Shown piece by piece: positions 34,201-45,754 of a DNA stretch of 64,000 bases. A program made the translations under genes and the position numbers. How positions within the stretch are numbered: the stretch's first letter is position 1; every line of letters begins with the position of its first letter. Source of the stretch: Trebouxia sp. TZW2008 (taxonomy: Eukaryota; Chlorophyta; Trebouxiophyceae; Trebouxiales; Trebouxiaceae); contig BDIU01000331.1 in the NCBI GenBank assembly GCA_002118135.1, forward strand, positions 1,817 through 65,816. The letters are read 5' to 3'. The notes beneath the pieces were generated by a model. That model did not search any database, was not told the DNA's origin, and saw nothing but the letters and a program-made list of their open reading frames with translations.

Positions 34201-37200
34201 CATTATGTAGCCTAGCGTATTCATGGTGTCGGCGGTTGCAAATCTGCATGTGCTGAGCTGCTCAACTTCCTCAGCCGCAAGATAAGGCATCTCAGCAGCA
34301 AACCTGCCATTGAGCTGAGCAATGCAATTGTGCTTCATGGCTGATTAGCTGGACTTCAGCACGAATGCTTAGGCACAGGAGATGCTGTGCTGATGTGCAC
34401 TGACCTGTAAGCTTGCGAGGGCTCCTTTCCGCTCTGTCACACTGCACATTGGCGTCTCCCTGTACCATACATCAAATTGTCATGTGCCAGTGGCCAGTTA
34501 TGTATTATGCCAGTGAGTGGCGATTCAGTGCAAGCACTGCATGCCTTCACTTTGTGCAGCATTGGTGAAAGCAACAGCGCTAAAGACAGTCATGATGATG
34601 TTTTGCATGCAGCATGCATGCAGACCATAGTGAGAACAGCATGCAAGCAGGTCGTAGTGAAAGCAACATGCATGCAGAGCACAGCAAAAGTAAGAAGTGC
34701 TTACCACAAGACAGCAAAGGTCTCGGACACTCTGACAGTGAGCCGTGACTGAGCCTTGTCAAGGGCCTGTGCTACCTCTGAGACCATGGCCTTCATTGCT
34801 GCCTCCAGCTTGTCTGCAGATCCACACAGCAACTGAGTCGAATTCCACCAACTGTACAATGTGCAGCAGCAGAGGCCAGCCGCACAGGAACACTCAGACG
34901 CATGTGAAGTCTATAAAATTACTATTGAGAACCAACGGGTGCCAGGTGCATTGATTATCCTGCAATATTGCAAGCCATTGTGGATTAGGAGATAGCACAG
35001 AGGATGCACCTGTACTGACAGCACTGGCCTACTCACAGTCCCAAACATGGGTAATTGATGCTAGCAGAGTGACACGGAAGCAAGAACATCATCTAGCGTA
35101 ACTTGCTTCAAGGCTGCATTCTTGATTGCTACAGCGAACTGTTGCAGCACACCTGCAGCCTCTGCAAACAAACTCTGCCTGCTGTGGTCCACCGCCTTGT
35201 GCACCAGCGTCTTCATGCAGGTAACTTGTTTCATGAGTGAAGCAATGCATAGCACAGTAGCATACCTGCGGCCTCTGCAAACATGCTGTGTCTGCTATGC
35301 TCCACAGCCTTGTGCATCAGCACCCTCATGCAGGCAAACTGTGCCCCTAGCAAAGCTATGCATAGCACAGCAGCACACCTGCAGCCTCTGCAAAATGCTC
35401 TGTCTGCTATGCTCCACTGCTTTGTGCATCAGCGCCTTCATGCGGGCAAACTGCCCAGGACCTGCCTCAGCGCAGCAGTCTGCATAGGTATCAGTCATGC
35501 TGCTCTGCACTGTAGGCTCTATCACATCCCTAGACATGTTGCGCTGCTTGGCCTGAATCTCCTCTGCCACCTTGGTCAACACGTCAGTGCACTTGCGAAC
35601 TTCATGTGCTTGCACCTGAGATAGCAACAGGAACTGCTTTCAACCTAGCAAAAGACACTGCTTTGAAGGCAGACTAGCTGAGTGAACTGTGGGTTCTATG
35701 ACGTCTCTGGACATGTGACGCCGCTTGGCCTGGATCTCTTTTGCTACCTTGGTCCACACGTCAGTGCACTTGCGCACCTTATGAGCTTGCACCTGTGACA
35801 CAACAGGCGCTGCTTTCAAGGCAGATCACTTTTCGTTGAGCGAGCGAGCCAGCGAGTGGGTGAGCGCTCACTTTGTAGTCTGTGTTGGCAACCAACCATC
35901 AAAAGCATGTGAGCTAGCAAACCAAAAGCAGTTGTCATCACAGGCTGCAGAAAATGCGAATGATGACTCACAGCCGTGGAGACACCTTGAAAAGCATGCA
36001 AGAGCGCTTCCAGCAGCACAGTGGTCACAGCTGCAAGCAGTGTATGTCACTGTGAGCATGTGGTGTTCCCTGATGCTGCAGTGTCAGCAACTGCAGATGC
36101 AGACACATAGAAATGCACAAGCACCATTGCAGACTGCAGCATGGGCTTGTTTCGTTCAGCATGTCAAGCATACACACATGCAGACTTTCAGAGATACAAT
36201 ACAAGCAACACTGAAGCCTGCAAGCAGCTGAGGACAAACCTCTTGTGAGATGTGCTTCATTCTGTTCTCATCCACTCCCAGCTTCACAAGACTGGCTTGA
36301 ACTGCTGTCAGGAAGGCCGTCACCTGACGCAAGATGGAAGTCTTGTACAGCCTGCAGACCAACTCACAAGTTTACAGCATTTTGGCTTTGTCTGAACACT
36401 GTCATGCTTGGCATGGAAGCTCATTCATCAGACAGACCGCAATGCGCTTGAGCAAGTTGGTCCATGAGCAGTTCCCTGTCAGAGCACACATGAGCTATTC
36501 ATACTGAATGATGATGCTGGGATTTGGTGGTTGCAGCTCAGAAACTCTTGGGCATAAGAACACGAGGCAAACAACACAATGAATGATTGCTCTCATGCCC
36601 AGTGTCTTGAGGTGACTGCAAGAGCAGCAGCACAGTGTTGGCACTATCAGACTGTGGGGCTGTGTGAAAGATCACATGCAAGATGCTGAATGATCATGGT
36701 ATCAAACAGAGGTGCTGTGAGAGCAGCAGCATGTTGATGCAATTGAACCGCAGAGCTGTGTGAAGGGGCGTACTTGAGATGCCCAATGACGCAGCTAAAG
36801 GGCTTATGCCAAACAAAGGCTCTTGCCGCCAGAATAGCAGCACAGCATTGATAACGCCGGCTGACTCGTTTGAGATGCTCAACTCTAGAGTTGCCAAACA
36901 GAGTGGCTGCAAGAGCAGCAGCACAGTATTGACGCATGCTGTGTGAAAACACGCACTTCATGCTGGCTGACTTACTTGAGATGCGCAATGATGGTGGTAC
37001 CAAAGAGAGCCTCCCACTGCATGGAGATCCCGTCCAAGATTGGCCTCGCAAGGTCGCCATTGAAGTTGATTTCTCCAACAGAGCCGGATTTGTACACGCC
37101 ATTCCTTGCAGGTCTCACAGTAGCCTGCACGCATGATTTGTTGGGTGGGCAATTGTCTGCAGTGGGCGCAAATGGTTTTAGCCAAAAAAGGTATTGAACA

Positions 37201-40200
37201 CGCCAGCTCAGATCATGTGATACCGCATGAAACATCTTGGCACCATTGCAACAAGCCCACAAGCTTAGCTGGGCCTTGTGCACACAGTCTAGATGAACCT
37301 ATCACAGTATCTTATCTTTGTAATGATAATCAATGTATGGACATTCTCAATGTAAGGACGACGCAATTGGTGACCAATCACTGCATTCTGATTGAGGTGT
37401 CACCTCTCGGTAAGGACAATTAGATACAAGGACAATTGTCCTGACAACCAAAGCAATTGTCACAAAGAAAAGTCACATTAATCACAAAAAAGCACCAAAA
37501 TTAGGTCTTGATGCAGCATATCCCCAAATGAGTCCACCTTGTACGTTGCCCAGTACAGACCACCGTCTCTCTTGTGCTGTCCCCACTTGGATTGTGTGGC
37601 TACAGCTCTGTGTTTGGCGGCTTCTGCTCCTGAGAACAGCCTGGGACTGACACTGCCGTGAGTGCAATCATATTCCAGTCTGGCCTTCCACTGCCTGAGG
37701 ATATCCTTAATGCCTGCTGACAGCTTAGCCAGCTCCCTGCAAATGCAAGGTATTCATTCTATTCTTCCTTCTAAACCTATGCTAGACAGGCTCAGCAGGC
37801 CTAGCTAGGGACGTACTGGCGCAATAACTGCCAGGTATGCAGTTTGAGATCGTCACCTGTATGGTGTCTATGAAAGATACTGCAGACGCTCTGCAGTGTC
37901 ATATATACATGTCCATACTATGCTGATATGTTGTGTTTTGCTTTCCAGGGAGCGCATGAGCAATCAAGTACTGCCTGAACCTGACAGAGTCAGCAGCAAG
38001 CAAGGGTACTAGCTTTACTTTGCAGCCATCATTTGTCAAAGAGGCAGTGATGCCTACTAAGGCCTACCCAATACGGCCAGCAAACGCTGCCCATACAAGC
38101 ACTTGCCATAAGCCAATGCAAACGCATCTGTTCCAAGGCCTTATCACTGCATTGTGTTGTAGGTTGGAATTGAGCTTGGGTGCTTACCCCTTGAAGGCAG
38201 CCTGGCAGGCCTCTTGCAGTTCGGCATTGATGGTGCCATGGTGCACCAGGGTGGTGGCTGTGGTGTTGATAAACTGAGCCAAGCCGCTGGCAAGGCTGCG
38301 GGCTGCGTGTAGGCGCCCTTGCTCTGCAGCACATGCCCAGAACAGCTGTCAGAACAGGCCTGGACTGCCAATCATGTGTCCCTGGCAATTGCTAATAGTC
38401 ATGCAAGTCACGCCCAGCACAGCTGATCAAAGGCTCCATGACGGTCTTGTAACATTGCCTCATCAGTGCTAACCCCACAGAACCATGGACTCAGATGGTC
38501 AAGCATGGTGCCCATCACAGCGCGTCGTGGATCACTATTGCACCCTGCTGCAGCAGACCACACACAACCATACCACTTTAAGTAGCAGGCTCTGTGAATC
38601 ATGTTTTGCATGTCTGATAGACAGCACAAGTGATCAGCACATGACTCTGGCAGAGTGGGCATGGTAAATGACATGCTCATCAGTATGTCCTGGGCTTTGT
38701 TGCCTCAGACCGCTGAAACATTGGTGCAAAACAGCTTTGGACAGAACAGCTGGCAGGATGGTCATTGCTTCTGTGTGTCAGGTTATGCACTCCACAAGCA
38801 AGCATGTAGTCAATGATGATGATGATATGCTTGTGAAGGTCTGTAGCTACCACACCAGTGACATGGTGCACATGCTGCCGCAGCTGGGGCATTTCAGTGT
38901 ATTCCAGCTTAGTGAAAGCAGAAGGAGGGCCATCTTTGCTGGTCCTGCCCTCCAGCCTCTGGCAATCCTTGGCACTCACACAGAAGACGGGCAACTCCTG
39001 CTCTGCTTGCTTGCTGGACTTATGGTTTGCTGGCAATGCTGCTGCAGATGTGCCAGCCCCTGCAACAGCCAACATACATGTTGCTTCATGCTGATGCTCA
39101 TGATGACAACTGTTACATGGGCTTGTACAAGTGCTAGGTGTCTATAGCCCAAATCCTGTCTTGCCTATGCACAGCTTGCTCTGGTGATGTTTACCGCAAA
39201 AACAGCATGCCAGCTGCAGAGTATGCAAGCAGCTTGTTTGACATCACAGAAAAGACTGGCAACTCCTGCTTGGCCTGCTTGCTGGGCTCATGGATTGCTG
39301 GCAAAGCTGCTGCAAATGTGCCAACCCCTGTAGCAGCCAATGCACAGCTTGCTCTGATGAGACGTACTCCAAAAGAAAGATATGTGTGGCACAGGTTGCA
39401 GGCAGCTTATGCATAAGACAGGAGCTGCCTCTGAGGCTGGCAGAAGCTTCATGCAGCAGAGACTGCGGTAGCGTTGAGCTGAACAGGCAAAGGCAGGTTG
39501 GCTGGCAACATATCAAATTGATCAGCAAAGCATAGAGTTTGCCAGAAGTCAAAGCACAGCAGCTGTTCACCACATGGTATGAAAGCACATTGTTACGGCA
39601 AGTCTTTCAATGCTGCACCTGAGGGTCCAGCCCTTGCATCTAGCTCCACATCAGCAGCAGTCTCCTCCATTTCCAGCAGGCCATCCTTGAAGTCCTTCTT
39701 CAAGACGCCCTTGCTGTAGCTGTTGCGGGCACGCCCACAGATCTCTGCAACAGCCAACTGGGCATGGCGCAGCTTGCGATCTGCCTTGTCCCGTTGTGCC
39801 TCTGTTTCCCTGCAAGAAATGTGGCAATTTTGTTGCAACCACGTTCTATCACTTGTACACTTTCCAGAAAAGTCCAATTTGTGTTATACGGGTTTAGTTA
39901 TCACATCTTTATGTATGTGACCAACTGCAATGTTTGTGAATGCTCAGCCCAACATACGCGTATGCTCAGCATTGCATCCCAGCTGCTTGGACATGTCACA
40001 ATGCGTGTACCAAGAATTCACACTGCAATGATGGTTTGGCAGATGAGAGTGCTGCAGAGAGGCTGCATCAATGTAACAATGCATACAAGGGCTGGCGGCA
40101 CAGGGAGCATGCATCGATTGCCTGAAAAAGCGCAAAAAGTCAGAATGGTGTCATAATGGCTTTTCAAGGCAGCTCTCAGGGCTGCAGCAAAGCTGGTGTA

Positions 40201-43200
40201 AGGCGCAGGAAACCCTGCCAAGCTTGCAACAAAGTACAATCTGCTACTGGCGTGACACTATCACAAACCTCTGGTCTGCTCTGAGTGTTTTGGCAATGGC
40301 ACTCTTCTCATTGATGGCCTCCTGCAGCTCAGCAGCTTGTGCTCGCAGCTCAGGCAGTGTCTTGGGCATTGGACCCTTTGCGGCTGGAGCAGACACCTGC
40401 TCCTCCTCTTCTTCTGATGACCCATCACCGTCATCAGATGACATGAACAGCTCAAGGTCAGAGTCTGACTCAGAGACAGATTTTCTCCTACGCTTGCTGG
40501 AGTTGCCACTAGGCTTGCACCCCTTGCTGCTCTTCCTCTTCTCCCCTGGTGCAAACTCCCTGTCGCTGTCAGAGTCTTCTTCTTTGCTCTCTGAGCCAGC
40601 TGACTCAACATCTGACTCGTCCAGAGCTGTGACTGAACCCATGCCGCCCAATTCTAGCCTGGCAGCTTTGGCTTGATTGTTCTTGAGGCGAGTTCTGAGG
40701 CCTGTCATGGCTCTGACAAGAGCTTTGAGCTTCTTTTTGCAGCTCTTGATCTTGCGCTCCAGCTTGTTGAATTCGTCCTGCTTCTCATCAACTTTCTGCT
40801 GAGCCTGCTGGTACTGCTCCAAAGGCACACCAGCCGCCTCACACATCTTGACTCTGCCAGACCCACCACCCTGGCTGAAAGCTCTGACAGTCTCACTGAC
40901 CTGCAGTGTCACGTTGCATTTACATGTGCCAAAACGGACGGGAATGCTCCCGGAGTCCGCATGTTATATCGCAAGGAATCAAAGGCAGCCTACATGGCAT
41001 AAGTACCAACAAGGCAGCATAATGACAGTTTTTTGCATGTCATGTCAACTTTCGCAGAAAAACGTCCATCGTATCATTCCTTGATGTCAATGTCAAAGCA
41101 CCTGAAGGCTCTTGTTATAGACATAGCATGTGCTGAGGCTTGAGGCAAGCTCACTGAGCTGACAATGGTCAGGCAGACACACAGTAGCAACTGCTTTGGT
41201 ATCAAAGGTTCTGAAGCTGACCTGAATGACATCTGTCTTGGTGCAGATGAAGGTGATGCTGCCATACTGGCCGTCCATCAGCATCTGCCGCCTGAAGTTC
41301 TCTCCCAACAAATCCTGCAAAGCAGAGACTTTCAATCAAAAGACAATCAAGCCTCCCTTGAGGCCTGTCAGATGCTGCAAAAGCAAAGCGCTGCACGGTG
41401 GAGCAAATTTTACAAAAGTGAATCATGGGATTGTGAGATGTGCCTGGCTGGACAGCAGGACAGCAACCCAGACACGGCGACCATGTTCAGAATGAGGACC
41501 CAAAGTTTCAGGTGCATCTGTTCAACTTGAACCAACACGAGGAAGCATGCTTAGGTGTGTTGTGCTTAGATATAGATGCAGACATGGCTTGAGCAAAAGA
41601 CAGATACCTTGGCTGTTCTGTTGTCCACAGCCCTGGTGATGTCTGCTACGATCCAGACTGCGTTACAGGACTTCATGTACTTCTCTGCCACTGCACCACG
41701 AGCTGCATTAGCATCACGTACACCAGGCAGATCCACAACTACAGCCCCAGTTGACAGCACCTAGTACACAGATTATCACAAACTTCTTTCTGAATATAAA
41801 ATATTACAGTACTCTTCGTCAAAGTATCTTGCCTGCACCATCAACAGCAGCGATAATGATCATTTCATCTCAGCATGTGATTGTGCCAAAAGCATGCAGC
41901 ATTTTCTCTTTCACAAAGCTTGTGTGGCATGCAATGCACATCACAACAGTATAACAACTCTTGCAGCATTGACAGTTTACTTTTGGGACAGAAAGCAAGT
42001 ATCTGGGTGTCTGCAAGCCAAGCTTGACTTGTGTTGTACCTGCCAGTTGTGCCGCAGCTTGCAGACCTTGACTAGTGGCCATGCCTGCACCTCGTCTTTC
42101 TTGTTGTGGCTGTCAACATACTCCCCAATGCGCTTCCTGAAGGCCTTCACAGCAAACTCCCTAATGTTGATGGTGCGCCCCAACAAGCCGGTGATCTTGT
42201 TGTTGACCTGAAGCAACCTCTCCAAAGTCATGCCACTCCGCCTGCAATCATACACAAAGCCTTTGTCAAGCAGCACTTGTGAAGAACTTTTCACAAAGCT
42301 ACCAGCAGGCTCACTGTAAGGGGTCCACAAAAGCATGTTTACTGAAATGTGCAACAGAAGCAAATTACATGTGTTGGCAAGCAGTTGTGTGCAAAGGCAT
42401 ATTTTGAGGATTGCTGATCATTGTTGCTTTGAAATGGGATGCTGTGTCTTGTGCTCATGATATGGGAACTGTACTTTGATCCTGCTATGCCCGTAACAAG
42501 CTGGCTTGTCGAGTCACAATTTGAGCTACACACGCCTAGCAAATGCTGGAGTGTGTAATTTCTGCATTCACTTTCTGGTTGCTGCAGCATGCTACCTGAG
42601 GTTGCTGGGGCCATAGACAGTTTCTAGGGTGGCTTGTGCAGCGCCCTCAATGCTGCTGGTGTTGAGACGGCGCTCAGCATCCCGGCAGATGTGCAGGCGC
42701 CCACGCTCATCAATCAGGTCATTCCACAGAGAAGTGGCCTGTGCTGTCCACTCCTCCCTGGTCATACACTCCACTGTGCCTTCATACCTACAGCCAAAAC
42801 AGCAGCAGCTTTTGGCAATAAATGCAAACTGGTCTCATTGTAGCTTCAGTCAGTGCCAGCAGTGCGCGCGTCAGCAACACTTATTGAACACAATAGCTCA
42901 CTATGGCAACACAGGGAGCTGTAACGCAGCTTTTGACACAGACCAGCATCTGAGGCAACTGCATGATGATACCCTGTTACAAGGATGATTTATGCCACAA
43001 GAGGCATACAGGCAGCTGAAGCAGGTGGGCAGTCTGACAGCACGTCTAATGACAACAAGTTATGCAAGACGGGGCCCGCTTGTGTGTTGAGTTGCTGATT
43101 GCTTGCAGGACCAGTGACTAAGGAATGGCTTACGCGCTGCTCTGGATGAAGGAGATTTCCACAACACATGCTGTGCACGCCCTCATGCCGTTGACAGGCA

Positions 43201-45314
43201 GCACATTCTCCTCGCCCAGCAAACAGTTGATGGTTGATGACTTGCCTGCCCCTGCACTTCAGCAATTGAAGCTACAGCAACAGCAATTGAGGCCATGCTC
43301 CACCTATGCAGCTTGGGTGTCATGTGGTGACTTGATTCGAATAGGATTCATTGGGCTAATACTTGCTACCAAGCACTTGGATTCCGTTGCATTTTGGCTA
43401 GCTTGGTAGCAACGTGACATTGGGCATCACTCTTTGCTGACATCATCTTGATGAAAGCACAGTGCCAATGCAGACACACAATGCAACTGGAAGGATGGTG
43501 CGGCACACATTCGCTGGCAACAATTCAAACCAGAGTGCGAGTGCAGCCATACAAGGCAATCAATTCTGGCTAGTGCAGCAAGCACTGGCTGGTAGCATTT
43601 TACACCAAGGCACATTGCAAATGCAGACATCCAAGGGCAACTGAGTGAGTAGTGCGGCAGACCTGTGTCTCCCAGGACTCCAATGTACAGCTGAGGGACC
43701 TTGCAGCGATTCAGCAACCCCTGCAGCTCTTTGCGCCACGTGACTGCTCTCTCCTTTGCAGCAATCTGAGAAGTGACATTGCTGCTGGGCTCTGACATTG
43801 GCTGCTCCAGCAGGACAGAATTTGCTTCTGTGATAACTGCCTTGCAGTCAATGACTGCCTGCTCAAAGATGTCTGCTGCGGTGCGTTTCTTGGCCTCTTC
43901 CATAGCTGTGTCCTCATCTGCTTTATCATCATCTATCAGCTGAACATCAGGTTCCTCCCTGATAGCCACCACACCGTCTGTATCACTCGGCATGTTGGGC
44001 TGCTGACCATCTAATTCTTCAGCTTGAGGTTTTTGCAAGCTTGCTTCTGCAGCATCCTGCTGCTGCTCTGCTGGTTGCATGACAATGTCACTTGCCTCAG
44101 CTGCTGGTGCTCCTGTCTGTGCCAGTGCTTGCTCAACAGGCTGCACAGTGTCTTCTGGCAGTGCTGTGTTGTCAGCTCTGTCGTCGCTAGTCTGTATTTG
44201 CTGAAGGGGCGGACCTGAGCTGTGTGGTGCTGGCAGTTGCTGAGCACCTGCTGTTGCATCTGCTGGGCAATACTGTGCTCTGACAGACTCAGGGAAGCTG
44301 TCAAGTCCATTGATAGCAGAAGCTGTGTCGTAAGCTGGCTGTCCCAATGACTGGGCAAGCAAAGGATTATCAGCCGCTAGACTAGCCGCAGGAGGCATTG
44401 GCAGCACCTGTTCTGCAGCTGGGAAGCCTGCTTGTTCCTGGACAAGTGTGGCTGTGTCTGCAATTGCTGCTGGAGTGTCTGACTGTACACCAGAGATGGG
44501 TCCATTCTTGGGCAGCTGCTCTGGCATTGACGCATTCACCTTGCTGTGCAGATCATCTGCTTGCATCTGCTGGGGAGGGTGATGAAATGCAATCTGAGGG
44601 GCAGGGCTAGCAGCTGTGCTGACTGGCTTTGGCAAAGTCATATCTTGTTGCTGAGCCGCAAACTGCGTTGCAGCCGCACATGACTCTGCTGCAGCTGCGG
44701 CACTTGACTGTCCATGCAATGCATTGCAGCTGTCGGTCTTAGCCACCTTGGCTGTTTCCTCTACCTGCAAGCAGTGCTGAGCATTTCAAACTGCTGGTAT
44801 CATCGGAAGCAAAAAGCAGATTGGCACTTTGCTTGAATTTGCTAAGCATTTGAAGCTGTATGAAGAGAGTTTGTGAGCTCGCCATTGAGCTGTGCACTGG
44901 CTGTTGCAGCTGGGCAGCTGCAGGATGGTGCTCATCCCTCACCTGGACATCGTCCTCAGGAAAATACTCTGCCAGCATGTAAGTAAAACGACTTGATGGC
45001 GCGGATACGTCCGTGACGTTGGCAAAGTCTACCAAGTCTCCAAGAGCAAGCAGGGCGGCATGACCGCGCGCAAGCTTTTTTGTTTCACTGCTGTCGGAAC
45101 CAGTGACTCGCAGTACGCCCGGATGCGCCATGCTGGTGATTTGAACACGCCCGGCGCTGACTTGCAGTCTCGCTGCTGTGCGAGACACGCTGTCATCCTG
45201 CAGGCCCGGCGAAGCTCTCTGACCCCGACCGAGAAGAGTCGCCCCAAGCTTGAGATCAATCGGCTTTAGGTCGGCGTCTTCGACCGGTATTAGTTGCCAT
45301 GTCTCGATTGCCAT
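28278..45314 (-). CDS. FHA-domain, NUGGC/SLIP-GC-like dynamin-family GTPase with long disordered tail
   Basis: Phase-checked minus-strand exons are 44943-45314, 43663-44764, 43134-43251, 42596-42787, 42040-42241, 41608-41760, 41222-41314, 40269-40900, 39619-39809, 38856-39059, 38188-38323, 37538-37736 and 36976-37124. Further exons lie near 36.25-36.36, 35.4-35.6, 34.7-34.8, 33.24-33.44, 32.41-32.82, 30.4-31.5, 30.05-30.18, 29.5-29.6 and 28.28-28.95 kb. The start ATG at 45314 opens an FHA domain (TLLGRG then VSRTAARLQVSAGRVQI). A Gln/Ala-rich linker follows, then the GTPase: P-loop GDTGAGKSS (spliced), DLPGVRD, CTKTD and a coiled insert. Conserved NUGGC blocks include FCVSAKDCQRLEG and RNGVYKSGSVGEINFN. 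The tail is acidic, then repeat-rich, and ends VIDLT. Animal NUGGC is a nuclear GTPase linked to genome stability. The last 5 kb could be a separate gene. Confidence 0.7.
28430..28830 (-). repeat. Coding repeat of about 40 residues, three copies
   Basis: The last exon of the GTPase gene repeats units built on EVQTPASTSAAT and PGIAEAAAV. Units are about 115-130 bp, similar to the period of the intronic arrays, but here they are inside coding sequence. Confidence 0.6.
29756..30010 (-). repeat. Short tandem repeats rich in GCAGCAGGTTTG
   Basis: At least six copies of a 12-15 bp unit with spacers of 15-40 bp fill this intron of the GTPase gene. No coding frame is implied. Confidence 0.6.
30790..31015 (-). 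repeat. Coding repeat of 9-10 residues (GNAQGNGDI type)
   Basis: About eight 27-30 bp units code for Asn, Gly, Asp, Ser and Gln-rich peptides such as GSAQGNGDI and SAQDKGDSG, in the long exon at 30.4-31.5 kb. Predicted disordered. Confidence 0.65.
31490..31970 (-). repeat. Five tandem copies of an exon start, period 110-120 bp
   Basis: Units with acceptor-like CAGGTCC starts lie near 31962, 31852, 31737, 31617 and 31498, coding for variants of MVQGTSKLASTPYHAP. Only the last, at 31498, opens a long exon. Intervening sequence repeats as well (ACTGTGACTGGTGTTTCCAC type). Confidence 0.75.
32414..32818 (-). other. Highly acidic exon of the GTPase gene
   Basis: The exon codes for a stretch with runs of Glu and Asp broken by the related pairs RHRNHYNDVPEEEEE and KHRNPCNDDPEEEEE, an internal duplication. 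Such acidic tails bind histones or basic proteins in many nuclear proteins, so the role here is an inference. The opposite strand is also open and reads as a hydrophobic Phe/Ile-rich frame, which is an artefact. Confidence 0.6.
33391..34018 (-). repeat. Five tandem copies of an exon start, period about 130-180 bp
   Basis: Blocks of about 60 bp begin on the plus strand at 33391, 33570, 33700, 33829 and 33957. On the minus strand each is a CTGCAG-type acceptor followed by GGTCTT.CTGG.CAGATGCA. The exon that continues into the acidic segment (VDPNHAKVYSNQE) uses the copy at 33.4 kb; the other four lie in the intron before it. Confidence 0.75.
34608..34690 (-). repeat. Short tandem repeat of about 27-34 bp, three copies
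   Basis: Units around CATGCAGACCATAGTGA and relatives follow the donor of the exon ending near 34.70 kb. They are partial and unequal in length. Confidence 0.45.
35149..35800 (-). repeat. Copies of both ends of one GTPase-gene exon
   Basis: The exon at about 35.37-35.62 kb (VQAHEVRKCTDVLTKVAEEI to HKAVEHSRQSILQRLQ) has a copy of its start upstream (35.69-35.79 kb). Copies of its end with donors lie downstream near 35.26 and 35.15 kb, at a period of about 113 bp. One exon thus carries both array types. Confidence 0.75.
36600..36976 (-). repeat. Four tandem copies of an exon end, period about 110 bp
   Basis: The end of exon 36976-37124 (ALFGTTIIAHLK plus GTAAGT donor) recurs three times downstream, reading LFGNSRVEHLKR, LFGISPL and LFDTMIIQHL with increasing decay. 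AGAGCAGCAGCACAG is shared by the intron parts. Confidence 0.7.
37778..37825. repeat. Dispersed repeat, copy A
   Basis: The block ATGCTAGACAGGCTCAGCAG, then CTAGG and ACGTACTG, is shared with a copy at about 61186. The family is unknown and no terminal repeats are obvious. It lies in an intron of the GTPase gene. Confidence 0.5.
39059..39345 (-). repeat. Duplicated exon start, period 268 bp
   Basis: The real exon (from 39059) begins GAGTSAAALPANHKSSKQAEQELPVF. A copy from 39327 reads VGTFAAALPAIHEPSKQAKQELPVF and then meets a stop. Confidence 0.75.
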
Positions 45315-45754
45315 GGCTCGACCGCACCGAGCAACGCTTTCAGCTCAAGCGCCTCCACATGTGTATGCTCCGGCGACTTTCAACGAACGTCAAGCCGATT
45401 TGAAGCTTTCAGCCGTGCTGGGTGTGCTGTGCTGAGCTCCAACGAGATGCTGTGCTCAGAGCAGTTGAGTGTGACACTCAGAGTGACATTTGCCAGTTCA
45501 ACTCAGTTTTGCTCCTGAGTGCCTTTCATGTCGAAGCTATTGTTGCTCCACTTCGCTTGGTGCCGTCCAAAATAGTGCTGCTGGCACATCACGATGTGGC
45601 ATGTGAAGGCTTGCTGGATAAGCTAGAGCTGGCGGCGCCGCGACCCGTTCACAGACGGCATAGAGATTAGTGGTTGAGTGCCTGACACTTTCAGAAAGTT
45701 GTCAGAGTAGGCGTGGAGGACGTTGCCGTCCTTGCAAAGCATGAACACACTCGA
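45315..45754. promoter_or_regulatory. Divergent promoter region of the FHA-GTPase and GON4L genes
   Basis: The two start codons point away from each other across about 440 bp that is rich in CG compared with nearby introns. No TATA box is clear. The sequence supports a shared bidirectional promoter. Confidence 0.5.

Noticed and set aside
45422..45670. 82-codon frame in the divergent promoter
   Set aside because: No conserved motif or splice link was found, and its position fits a promoter or 5' UTR.
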